Below are positions 33,340 through 40,976 of a stretch of DNA of 64,000 nt, piece after piece. A model generated the notes under the pieces. That model did no database searches, had not been told where the DNA came from, and worked only from the letters and a program-made list of their open reading frames with translations. Source of the stretch: JAEXOD01 sp963663265 (GTDB taxonomy: Bacteria > Bacteroidota > Ignavibacteria > Ignavibacteriales > Melioribacteraceae). Made by a program: the position numbers and the translations under genes. Position 1 is the stretch's first letter, and each line of letters opens with the position of its first letter. The stretch lies in the NCBI GenBank assembly GCA_963663265.2, contig CAXXXM010000001.1:868001-932000 (forward strand), given 5' to 3'.

Positions 33340-36282
33340 ATGAAAAATTTATTACTATTTATCATATTCTGTGTGTTTTCGGTTTTTTTGCAAAATAATG
33401 CTTTTTCAAAAGACTACGAAAAAAATATAACTGATGGTTATAGCGGGGCTGTTTCAGGCATTTGGAATATGGATACTATCAAAATTGTTGGCGATGTTTT
33501 TGTACCAAAAGATTCTACTTTGGTAATTAGTGCTGGTACTGATATTTATTTTACAGGTGAATATTCATTAAATGTTTATGGAACATTAATTGCTGAAGGT
33601 ACTGCTCAAAATAGTATTAATTTCTTTTCTGATTCATTATCAGAAATTAATACATATCCTTTTTACGAAGGATTTTGGAAAGGTATTAATTTTTTAGGAA
33701 CCGATTCAACCAACCAGCAGACTTCGGTTTTGAAAAATTGTAACTTCCGTTATACATTCGAAAAATGGATTGACGAAATACAAGATAGAATTGGTGGTGC
33801 AATAGTTGTTTATAAATCTAAAGTACACTTAGATAATATTAAATTGGATTCATGCTTAGGTAGAATAAGCGGTGGTATCTATGTTAATAGCTCAGATGTA
33901 AATTTTTCAAACATTTACCTCAAAAGAATATTGTATGATTATGCAGTTTATTCTATAAATAGTACATTAAATTTTGAAGGTGGAGAAATTACAGATGGTG
34001 TTGGAGCTATTAAACTCATAAATTCGAAACTTTCTCTAAAAAACTTCCTTATTGATAATAATCATAATCAATATGCAAAAGGTGTAGGAATTTACTCGGA
34101 AAATTCAAATTTAGAAATTTATGATACGGAATTTTCCAACAATAGTGCTTATAGCAGCGGTGGAGGAATGTATGTTGAATATGGTAACTCCGTAAAATTA
34201 AATAGAGTTCAATTTGTTAATAACTCTTCTACCGGTGAAGGGGGAGGAGCAACTTTTAATTTTTGTAATCCCGAATTGGTTAATGTAAAATTTTCGTATA
34301 ATAAATCCGGTTATGGCGGTGGTGCTTTAAGTGTAAGCGGAAATACTTCTACTGCTTATCAAATTAAAATTGCAAATGGACTTTTTTATAAAAATGAACT
34401 TACAGAAACAAATGGTTCCGGTGCTGCTATTTTATTAGGAAATAAGATTACCGCTAATATTGTTAACTCAACAATTGCTGATAACATTGGTGTTGATTTT
34501 GCTGCACTTGGTAGTGCTTGGGGAAATTCAGTTGCAAATGTTGAAAACACCATTATTTATAATAATGGAACAAATACTGGTATACAAGTGCAAGGAGATA
34601 ATAATAGATATACGTACTCGCTGATTCAAGGTTTTTATGCCGGTCAAGATACTTCTACAACTAATTTGCATAATGTTGCTCCTTTATTCAAAAATGTTGG
34701 TGATGAAGATTATAGATTACAAAGTGTTTCTTGCGGTGCTACTGAAAATTCTCCGGCTATTGATGCAGGTAATCCGACTATTGCAGATTTTGTATTAGAT
34801 TGCCAAGCCGGTTTAGGAACTTATCGTTCTGATATGGGTGCTTATGGTGGTGCTGCTAATAGATGGGATGTTAGTTTAGTTCCTCCTTGTTATTATTCTG
34901 GTGAAGTTTCAGGTGTGTGGGATTGTGATGAGGTGATGGTAGAAGGAGATTTAGTGATTTTACCTAATCAGACTCTTACAATTAAGCCTGGGGTAACAGT
35001 AAACTTTTTGGGTAATTACAAATTAGATGTGCAGGGTACATTGAATGCTGTTGGTACTTCTATTGACTCTATTAGATTTGTTGGTGTCACTGAGTCTGGT
35101 TTTGGAGGTATTAAAATAAAGACAATCGGTTCGAATCCTGCCCTTGCTCATTTTTATTACTGTAAATTTATTAACGGAAACGTTATAAATGAAGGATTAA
35201 ATGATAATTATGGTGGTGCTATTTTTATAAAAGACTTTTCATATGTGCATATTTTGCATTGTGAATTTATAAATAATAAAGCCTATTTAGGTGGAGCTAT
35301 TTATGTGGAAAATGCTGATCCTCAAATAGGAATTGTTCGATTTATAGGTAATAGGGCAACAGGAGCAGGTGGAGCAGTTTATTTTAATAACTGCCATCCT
35401 AACGACTACTTTATGTCAGCTTGGCTTTGTGAATTTTATAATAATACTGCTAATAACGGTGGAGCAGTTTTTGTTCAAAACTCGAATTTAGAACTAAGGA
35501 ATATTTTGGGGATTGGGAATAGATCTTTACAAGCAGGGGCATTTGGATTTTTATTTAACTCAACTGTTGAATTTATTAATCTTACTTCTTCAAAAAATTA
35601 CAGCAATACTAATAGTGGAGGAAGTTTTAGTTTATTGAATTCAAACGTATCTCTTCTTAATAGTATCTTATTTGCTAATTCAGCTAACGAAATTTATTTT
35701 AATTCCGGTAATGCAAATGTAAAATATTCTTTAATTTATAATGGTTCAACACAATCTTATTTTGGAGAAGGTTGTATTGATGCTGACCCAAATTTTAGAG
35801 ATACGTTAAATAATGATTTTCACTTGAGTTTTACTTCGTGTGGAAACTCAGTAAATTCAGTCGCAATTGATGCAGGAGATCCAAACACTTTATACAATGA
35901 TTATACTCTTACTTGTGAACATGGATTAGGTACTCATAGAGCTGATATGGGGTATTATGGTGGGATTCATGCTGATGGCATAATTGGTGTAGAAGAAGAA
36001 AATAATACTCAAATTCCAACAGAATATGTATTGGAACAAAACTATCCAAACCCATTTAATCCTTCAACAACAATCTCGTTCAGATTACCCGAACAATCTC
36101 AAGTTGTATTAAAAATATACGATGCATTGGGTAGAGAAGTGACAACTTTAGTAAATGATGATTTGAAAGCAGGAATATATAATGTTCAATGGACTGCAAC
36201 TGATTTTGCTAGTGGAATTTATTTCTATAAACTTTCTACCGGAAAATTTAGTCAAACCAAAAAATTAATGTTACTCAAGTAA
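33340..36282 (+). CDS. Giant secreted right-handed beta-helix protein, choice-of-anchor Q type, T9SS-sorted
   Basis: Signal peptide about 1-23. Two homologous halves follow (about 24-505 and about 515-875). Each opens with YSGAVSGIWNMD or YYSGEVSGVWDCD and a VxGDxxVxPxxTLxIxxGTxxxFxG strand set. Each then has many parallel-helix turns rich in GGA and NNS (FTNNSS..GGGG), and closes with SPAIDAGNP..RSDMGAYGG or VAIDAGDP..RADMGYYGG, the choice-of-anchor Q signature. Such folds act as adhesins or polysaccharide-active surface proteins; I see no catalytic triad. The end is a T9SS sorting domain (LEQNYPNPFNPSTTI ... KKLMLLK). A perfect promoter precedes it and a 12-bp-stem terminator follows. A fossil copy of its 3' end lies at 44216. 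Confidence 0.85.
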   Translation: MKNLLLFIIFCVFSVFLQNNAFSKDYEKNITDGYSGAVSGIWNMDTIKIVGDVFVPKDSTLVISAGTDIYFTGEYSLNVYGTLIAEGTAQNSINFFSDSLSEINTYPFYEGFWKGINFLGTDSTNQQTSVLKNCNFRYTFEKWIDEIQDRIGGAIVVYKSKVHLDNIKLDSCLGRISGGIYVNSSDVNFSNIYLKRILYDYAVYSINSTLNFEGGEITDGVGAIKLINSKLSLKNFLIDNNHNQYAKGVGIYSENSNLEIYDTEFSNNSAYSSGGGMYVEYGNSVKLNRVQFVNNSSTGEGGGATFNFCNPELVNVKFSYNKSGYGGGALSVSGNTSTAYQIKIANGLFYKNELTETNGSGAAILLGNKITANIVNSTIADNIGVDFAALGSAWGNSVANVENTIIYNNGTNTGIQVQGDNNRYTYSLIQGFYAGQDTSTTNLHNVAPLFKNVGDEDYRLQSVSCGATENSPAIDAGNPTIADFVLDCQAGLGTYRSDMGAYGGAANRWDVSLVPPCYYSGEVSGVWDCDEVMVEGDLVILPNQTLTIKPGVTVNFLGNYKLDVQGTLNAVGTSIDSIRFVGVTESGFGGIKIKTIGSNPALAHFYYCKFINGNVINEGLNDNYGGAIFIKDFSYVHILHCEFINNKAYLGGAIYVENADPQIGIVRFIGNRATGAGGAVYFNNCHPNDYFMSAWLCEFYNNTANNGGAVFVQNSNLELRNILGIGNRSLQAGAFGFLFNSTVEFINLTSSKNYSNTNSGGSFSLLNSNVSLLNSILFANSANEIYFNSGNANVKYSLIYNGSTQSYFGEGCIDADPNFRDTLNNDFHLSFTSCGNSVNSVAIDAGDPNTLYNDYTLTCEHGLGTHRADMGYYGGIHADGIIGVEEENNTQIPTEYVLEQNYPNPFNPSTTISFRLPEQSQVVLKIYDALGREVTTLVNDDLKAGIYNVQWTATDFASGIYFYKLSTGKFSQTKKLMLLK

Positions 36283-36300
36283 CATAACAACCTAACTAAC

Positions 36301-36336
36301 AACGCCCAAGTATGTAAGTACTTGGGCGTTTTAGTT
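36301..36336 (+). terminator. Strong terminator, 12-bp perfect stem
   Basis: AACGCCCAAGTA (36301-36312) pairs exactly with TACTTGGGCGTT (36319-36330) around a 6-nt loop, followed by TTAGTTTT. A degenerate copy with the same neighbouring sequence is at 44301-44335. Confidence 0.88.
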
Positions 36337-36374
36337 TTAAATTTAAACTTGAGAAATATTATTTAAACTGTAAT

Positions 36375-36896
36375 TTACTTAAACCCTACGAAAATAGGGG
36401 TGGCTTTTAACTTGTTATAATATTTCTCGATATCATCTTTATACTCAATTAGATAATCATCGTGCAATTTTTCATTTAATATTTTTACAAATCTATTAAA
36501 CAATGAAGTAAATTTGTAAACGTAATCTTTATTAAAAGAATTTAAATAACTTGTGTCAAATGCAATATTTAATGCGTAATTAATTAAATCTGCTTCAAGT
36601 TTTTTATTTTTACAAACTTTTGTGAATTCATCAATCCGTTGAACTAATGAATTAATAAATTTAATTGAAGGTCTTGGATCAAGAAAAGCTTTTGGTGGTT
36701 TTGAGCCAATAAGTTTTAAGTCTTCTATTGCCAAATTAAAATATTCAATATCACTTAAACCATTAAATGAGTAGGTGAGCATTAAAAAATCTCGAAAAGA
36801 TTTGTCTTTTGATGCCGCTTTTACTAATAATTTATAATAATCTGTTTCGGGTATTGAACTGATTAATTCTTTTATTTCTGAAATTTTTGTTGCCAT
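36375..36896 (-). CDS. Unknown helical protein, paralogue of the gene at 39247
   Basis: The 173-residue protein has no signal peptide or membrane segment and is almost wholly alpha-helical by composition. Its first 50 residues (MATKISEIKELISSIPETDYYKLL..., SKDKSFRDFLMLTYSF) are nearly the same as in the paralogue at 39247, after which similarity falls but spacing persists (FTKVCKNKKLEADLINYALNIAFD versus FAKISKNKKLEADLMLYALDLAID). I do not recognise the family. The two copies flank a PsiD-like decarboxylase gene in the same direction. It lies in convergent orientation 92 bp after the beta-helix gene. Confidence 0.7.
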   Translation of the reverse strand: MATKISEIKELISSIPETDYYKLLVKAASKDKSFRDFLMLTYSFNGLSDIEYFNLAIEDLKLIGSKPPKAFLDPRPSIKFINSLVQRIDEFTKVCKNKKLEADLINYALNIAFDTSYLNSFNKDYVYKFTSLFNRFVKILNEKLHDDYLIEYKDDIEKYYNKLKATPIFVGFK

Positions 36897-37484
36897 AGTG
36901 TTTCTTAAAAGTTGAAAAATTAATTTGTAAATATAAACAATTCCGCATTATTTTTAACTTCTTTTAATTTTATTAAATTGGCTTTTTGCAAAGTGGCAAT
37001 TATATTATATGTTTTGGAACACTTTTTTCTTGAGTTAAAGAGCCAGTAAGAAAGTAGGGGAATTGCTATAATTAAAGACAATTCATCCCTTGCATCATAG
37101 ATGTTGCAAAACTCAAGTAACCCAATCTTGATTGTTGTTGTTGCAAAATTGGGGAGATAAAAACACGGGCGTCATCGGTTCAGACCGTGGATGTTTCATA
37201 GTTGAGGAATTATTTCTGGGCGGTCATGGTCTCACCATGACCGAATGAATTTGCTGTAAAAACAGCGGCGTTTTTGATAAAAGTTTGTGTCACGGTTCAG
37301 ACCGTGACACCCGAGTTCGGGGATTTAAGAGTTTTGCAACATTCTCGACCGTGACACCCCAGAACAGGATTTCAGACTTTTGCAACACCTACTCACATGA
37401 CTGCCAATAATAATTTATAAATTGTTTTACGATCGGCAGAAGAAAAATTATCGAGATAATATCTTTATATCAGTTTAGTATAAG
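36897..37484. repeat. Intergenic repeat island with perfect hairpins eta and theta
   Basis: The 588-bp gap has no supported gene. It contains eta 37221-37243 (CGGTCATGGT-CTC-ACCATGACCG, perfect) and theta 37287-37310 (GTGTCACGGT-TCAG-ACCGTGACAC, perfect). Partial theta pieces lie near 37168 (CGGTTCAGACCGTGG) and 37346 (GACCGTGACACCCC). The motif TTTTGCAAC recurs three times (about 37102, 37333, 37379), apparently marking unit ends. Eta is the first element of the type I repeat seen at 11.5, 11.8 and 43.9 kb; theta occurs only here. Confidence 0.65.
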
Positions 37485-38780
37485 TTATTTTTCTCCCTGG
37501 AAAATGCCGTATTTTTCACCCACAAGAATATGCTTATAAGATTGACTGCCAGCAGATCCACCAGCCTGTTCAAGTACAAATCCGGCTTTCTTTTGAAATA
37601 TCATTACAATATCAGATCCTCCAAATAAAAAACATCCCATCATATCGCCTTTTTTTACATAGGCACCTGGTACAATATTATTTTCAAATTTTACTGAACA
37701 TATTTGTGACATCCCTATTGGAAGAATTGCCACCAATCCAAAATCTTTCGTTTCAATTATCACACAACCTCTTGTTTCAATCGATTGCCATCCCGGAACC
37801 GTTGGATCGAACATATATCTTTGTATTGAGGGATCCCAAGTAATAATTCCACCGACTGCATCTTGATCCGCAATATTTCTAACTTCTTTAATTGTTCCGC
37901 TTACAGGAAAATGGAAACGATGATAATCCTGTACATCAAGAAAAGTATGCGTCATTATACCATTAGCAAATTCATTTGCGTATTGACTGTCTTCACCAAT
38001 AAGTTTTTGAATAGAAGTTAAAGTTCCAGATTTGATTTTTGCTCCACCTTGCTGAGTAATTTGCGATGAGGCATCTATCTGCCAAACACCCTGAGGTACC
38101 GCATCTGCCGGAGAAGTTACTATTGTACTATCGTTTGGAGATGTTATTGGGCGTTTATCCGGTGAAATTAAACGTCTTGTAAAAAATTGATTAAATGATT
38201 TCCAGTTTGAAGGGGATTCGTACCAGCCTTCAGATAAACCAAATTTATTATCTGTTAACGCTAATTGATAATATTCGTTATTCCAAGAGTCCGGCGTGTC
38301 TAAGTACAAGCCCCATGCTTTATTAAAACTTACAAGCCAATCGCTGTACGGTTTTATATATTGAAGAGAATTATTATACAAGTTTTGCCCTTCCAATTCT
38401 GCAAGAGGCTGGTCATTAATAAAATAGAAATAGTTCAAACTTTGGTCAATTTTATCATATAAAGAAGTATATGGTGTTTTGGGGAGAATACTCCACGGCA
38501 TGCAAGTTTCAGCCCATGTAACAAATTGGTAATATTCTTCTAATGTTTGAGCAGGATTTGTATCTTTATCTGGATTAATAAGCTTAGCCTGCTCTATTGA
38601 CTTGATTAATAATGCTTTAATGTTAGGATTACTTTCAACAATGTTTATTAACTCTTTTGTTTGTACACCGTAATTCGGACTATCTATCGGTTCGTTTATA
38701 TCAGATTTATTGCATGCATTTATTAAAAATATTGATAATACAATCAAAATTAAACCAAATATTTTTGTAACTTTATCCAT
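37485..38780 (-). CDS. Exported phosphatidylserine decarboxylase-family lipoprotein, PsiD-like
   Basis: The ATG at 38780 is chosen (AAAGG upstream, signal starts at once); an in-frame TTG lies 9 codons earlier. The lipobox is INAC with lipid Cys at about residue 23. The N-terminal half (about 70-220) matches the domain that precedes the catalytic domain in fungal PsiD-like decarboxylases: EEYYQFVTWAETCMPW, KAWGLYLDTPDSW, NWKSFNQFFTRRL. The catalytic domain has SPADAVPQG, a THTFLDVQDYHRFHFPVSG motif and GCFLFGGSDIV, where S389 would be the self-cleaving serine giving the pyruvoyl cofactor. Known relatives decarboxylate phosphatidylserine or aromatic amino acids. Export as a lipoprotein is unusual. 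It lies between two paralogous unknown genes. Substrate not determined. Confidence 0.8.
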   Translation of the reverse strand: MDKVTKIFGLILIVLSIFLINACNKSDINEPIDSPNYGVQTKELINIVESNPNIKALLIKSIEQAKLINPDKDTNPAQTLEEYYQFVTWAETCMPWSILPKTPYTSLYDKIDQSLNYFYFINDQPLAELEGQNLYNNSLQYIKPYSDWLVSFNKAWGLYLDTPDSWNNEYYQLALTDNKFGLSEGWYESPSNWKSFNQFFTRRLISPDKRPITSPNDSTIVTSPADAVPQGVWQIDASSQITQQGGAKIKSGTLTSIQKLIGEDSQYANEFANGIMTHTFLDVQDYHRFHFPVSGTIKEVRNIADQDAVGGIITWDPSIQRYMFDPTVPGWQSIETRGCVIIETKDFGLVAILPIGMSQICSVKFENNIVPGAYVKKGDMMGCFLFGGSDIVMIFQKKAGFVLEQAGGSAGSQSYKHILVGEKYGIFQGEK

Positions 38781-39246
38781 TCTATTCTTACCTTTTGTTT
38801 TTATCAAGAATCATTTGTTTAATATTGGGTTATATTTTTGGTTCCGATTTTTCATTTTATTTTAGAGGAGTAACCAAATAAATTATTTCGATAATTAAGT
38901 ATCATATTACTGTATTGTTTAAACTAATCATAAAAGAATAATCGTTTATTTTTGATAAATGTTTAGTCTAAATATTTTTTGGTATTAATTGATAATTAAT
39001 ATGATTTAAAGTAATAGTGAACTTTTGCAAAGTGCCGTTGGTGATTAGTTTTTTTTGTTATAATGTTTTCCGTGTGGGGAGTACAAATATATTAATCCGA
39101 ACGTTAATATGTCGATTTATTCGTTAGTTAATTAGAGTTCTTGGGATTATCCAAAAGTCTGACCTTAAACGCAAAATAATTATTGAAATAACACTTTAGT
39201 TTATTTGTCTGTTTCAAATAATAGTTACTGTTAGTTTATACCAAAA
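38781..39246. other. Intergenic region, 466 bp
   Basis: AT-rich, with no ORF longer than a few codons that I would support and no copy of the hairpin family. The stretch CTTTTGCAAAGTG near 39022 also occurs near 36986 upstream of the paralogous gene. Otherwise I see nothing. Confidence 0.5.
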
Positions 39247-39786
39247 TTAAATTTTTATGGGCAACCTATCAGTATTTTGGATAAAAATAGAAATATGTAA
39301 TTCTTCAAGTAGTTTATTTATTGGGTCTCTATAATCCGCAAAATAATCTTCATGTAAATCGTTAAAAACTAAATCAATAAGCTTTGCAGCAAATGAAGAA
39401 AGTTTATTCTCATATTGAGTGAAACAATCGTTAAAGAAATATGGATCTATTGCCAAATCCAATGCATATAACATTAAATCTGCTTCCAATTTTTTATTTT
39501 TCGAAATTTTAGCAAACTCATTAATTCGTTTGGTTAATAAGGGAATAAAACTTGCAACTTTATCTATATGATAATACCCGACATAACGTTTTGAAACAAT
39601 TGAAGAAATATCTTTTTTTGCTTCATTGAATAAATCGATTTCACTAAAACCTTTGAATGAGTAAGTAAGCATTAAAAAATCACAAAAGGATTTATCTTTT
39701 GTTGCAGCTTTTACTAATAAGTTGTAATAATCAGTTTCGGGTATTGAACTGATTAATTTTTTAATTTCTGAAATTTTTGTTGCCAT
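39247..39786 (-). CDS. Unknown helical protein, paralogue of the gene at 36375
   Basis: The 179-residue cytoplasmic protein begins MATKISEIKKLISSIPETDYYNLL, almost identical to the product at 36375. The N-terminal identity extends at the nucleotide level, so the duplication is fairly recent or kept by conversion. The middle (KNKKLEADLMLYALDLAID) and end (NDLHEDYFADYRDPINKLLEELH) align with the paralogue. No motif or family is recognised. An 11-bp tandem repeat lies 50-90 bp upstream of its start. It reads toward the PsiD-like gene 466 bp away. Confidence 0.7.
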   Translation of the reverse strand: MATKISEIKKLISSIPETDYYNLLVKAATKDKSFCDFLMLTYSFKGFSEIDLFNEAKKDISSIVSKRYVGYYHIDKVASFIPLLTKRINEFAKISKNKKLEADLMLYALDLAIDPYFFNDCFTQYENKLSSFAAKLIDLVFNDLHEDYFADYRDPINKLLEELHISIFIQNTDRLPIKI

Positions 39787-39837
39787 AGTTTGTAGAATTC
39801 CTATTTATTTATTAATTAAATATAATATTTGTGTATT

Positions 39838-39879
39838 AAAATATTCTTAAAATATTCTTAAAATATTCTTAAAATATTA
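39838..39879. repeat. 11-bp tandem repeat upstream of the paralogue gene
   Basis: Three exact copies of AAAATATTCTT (39838, 39849, 39860) and a partial fourth to 39879. They lie about 50-90 bp upstream of the start at 39786, in the promoter zone. Confidence 0.85.
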
Positions 39880-39952
39880 GTAAAGCATTTGTAAACTAAA
39901 TTATAAAAGAATCCAGATAGGCTTTTGTCACTCCCTTTATTAGAAAATATAT

Positions 39953-40150
39953 CGAATCCAAAAAATCCTTTTAATCACATAAATCCCTGTTCAGACAACA
40001 GGATAATGAAAGGTTAAGTTATGAAGGTTAAAGGTTGAATGATTGAATAGCAGTTGAAGGAAAAGATTTCAATGGCTTTTTCTATTTAAATAAATATTGG
40101 TTTGAATCCCATAAATCAATAAAATCCATCCAAATCCCAGTTTAAACAAA
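39953..40150. repeat. Solitary kappa-type repeat tails
   Basis: At 39953-40005 a row of AATCC/AAATCC motifs ends in CCCTGTTCAGACAA, the same tail that closes the type I units (for example 44086-44138). A weaker copy with ATCC-phased motifs lies at about 40108-40148. The following 140 bp contains AGTATCAA and CAAGTCTC motifs in loose repetition. No ORF is supported. Confidence 0.55.
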
Positions 40151-40290
40151 TATTAACCAAGTCACAAGTTCCCAGTATCAAGTCTCGAACCACAAGTTAC
40201 CGGTTTTTGTCACGCGTTACTTGTTACTCGTCACTTTTTACCAACAACCAAGTATCAAATCTCTGGTCTCAAGTCTCTGATTTTAAAAGT

Positions 40291-40812
40291 GCGACTTCGT
40301 CCGGTGGGTGTCGCATAAATGGTTATCGATTACCAATAAAACATGTCGCTCCTCTGGAGCTTAATATTTTTAATTCTTTCATTATTCTAATAACATTTCG
40401 TCCCGCTGGGACTTATATATCCCCTTCTAAATTGTATTATTCTGCAAAATATTAAGATTAAAAACAGATAAATGAATAATGTTCAACTACTCAACCCCGT
40501 TTACGGGGTGGAATGTTGATAGTACAACGAAAAATTAAATATATAAACAGCCCGGCAGTATTGCCGGACGACATGTTCATTTTTGATTATAGATTATTCA
40601 GAATATTCCTAAAATTTGAACAACCTTCGGCATCCCTTTATTTATGCGACACCCACCATCCGAAGTCGTGAGGATATGTGCCCAGTATGGTTACCGACGT
40701 GTGATTACTCTTTAATTATTACGCTAAAATAGCGTGGTGGCAAAGAGCTGAGGTTTAATCTTTAATCCCCAAAAATCTTATAAATCCCAAGAATCCCTGT
40801 TCAGACAATGTT
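40291..40812. repeat. Type I repeat unit interrupted by a MITE-like insert, best-preserved copy
   Basis: Alpha is split: GCGACTTCGTCC (40291-40302) lies left of the insert and ATCCGAAGTCG (40658-40668) right of it. Beta follows at 40689-40724 (right arm partly decayed) and kappa at about 40757-40812. Eta is missing, so the unit is truncated on its left. Comparison with the uninterrupted alpha at 43980-43997 defines the insertion point and suggests a 3-4 bp target duplication (GTCC on the left, ATCC on the right). Confidence 0.72.
40303..40657. mobile_element. MITE-like element with perfect 18-bp terminal inverted repeats
   Basis: Left end GGTGGGTGTCGCATAAAT (40303-40320) is the exact reverse complement of the right end at 40640-40657. 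Between them lie four hairpins: gamma 40348-40360 (GCTCC/GGAGC), delta 40400-40412 (GTCCC/GGGAC), epsilon 40495-40508 (CCCCGT/ACGGGG) and zeta 40551-40568 (CCCGGCA core). The 355-bp element encodes no transposase and has no credible ORF, so it would need a helper in trans. A second, decayed copy is at 11834-12160. Confidence 0.68.
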
Positions 40813-40847
40813 TTTGTGTTTTGCAACAAAGGGGAGTGTTAAAATGA

Positions 40848-40876
40848 AAAGACCTAATCGATTTGATTAGGTCTTT
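40848..40876 (-). terminator. Terminator of the LamG gene
   Basis: AAAGACCTAATC (40848-40859) pairs with GATTAGGTCTTT (40865-40876) around a 5-nt loop. It is about 100 bp after the stop of the minus-strand gene at 40977. The hairpin resembles the terminator beside tRNA-Asn (46650-46670). Confidence 0.75.
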
Positions 40877-40976
40877 ATTTCAATATAACAGTTAAACTTA
40901 ACTCGGGTTTGTGTAGAATATAATTTGAACTGAATAACGATTTTAATTAAACAGCGTGTTTAATTAATTAAATCTC

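Noticed and set aside
40207..40455. 82-codon ORF across the left half of the MITE-like element
   Set aside because: It reads through alpha, the inverted end and two hairpins, lacks a ribosome site, and is not preserved in the copy at 11834.
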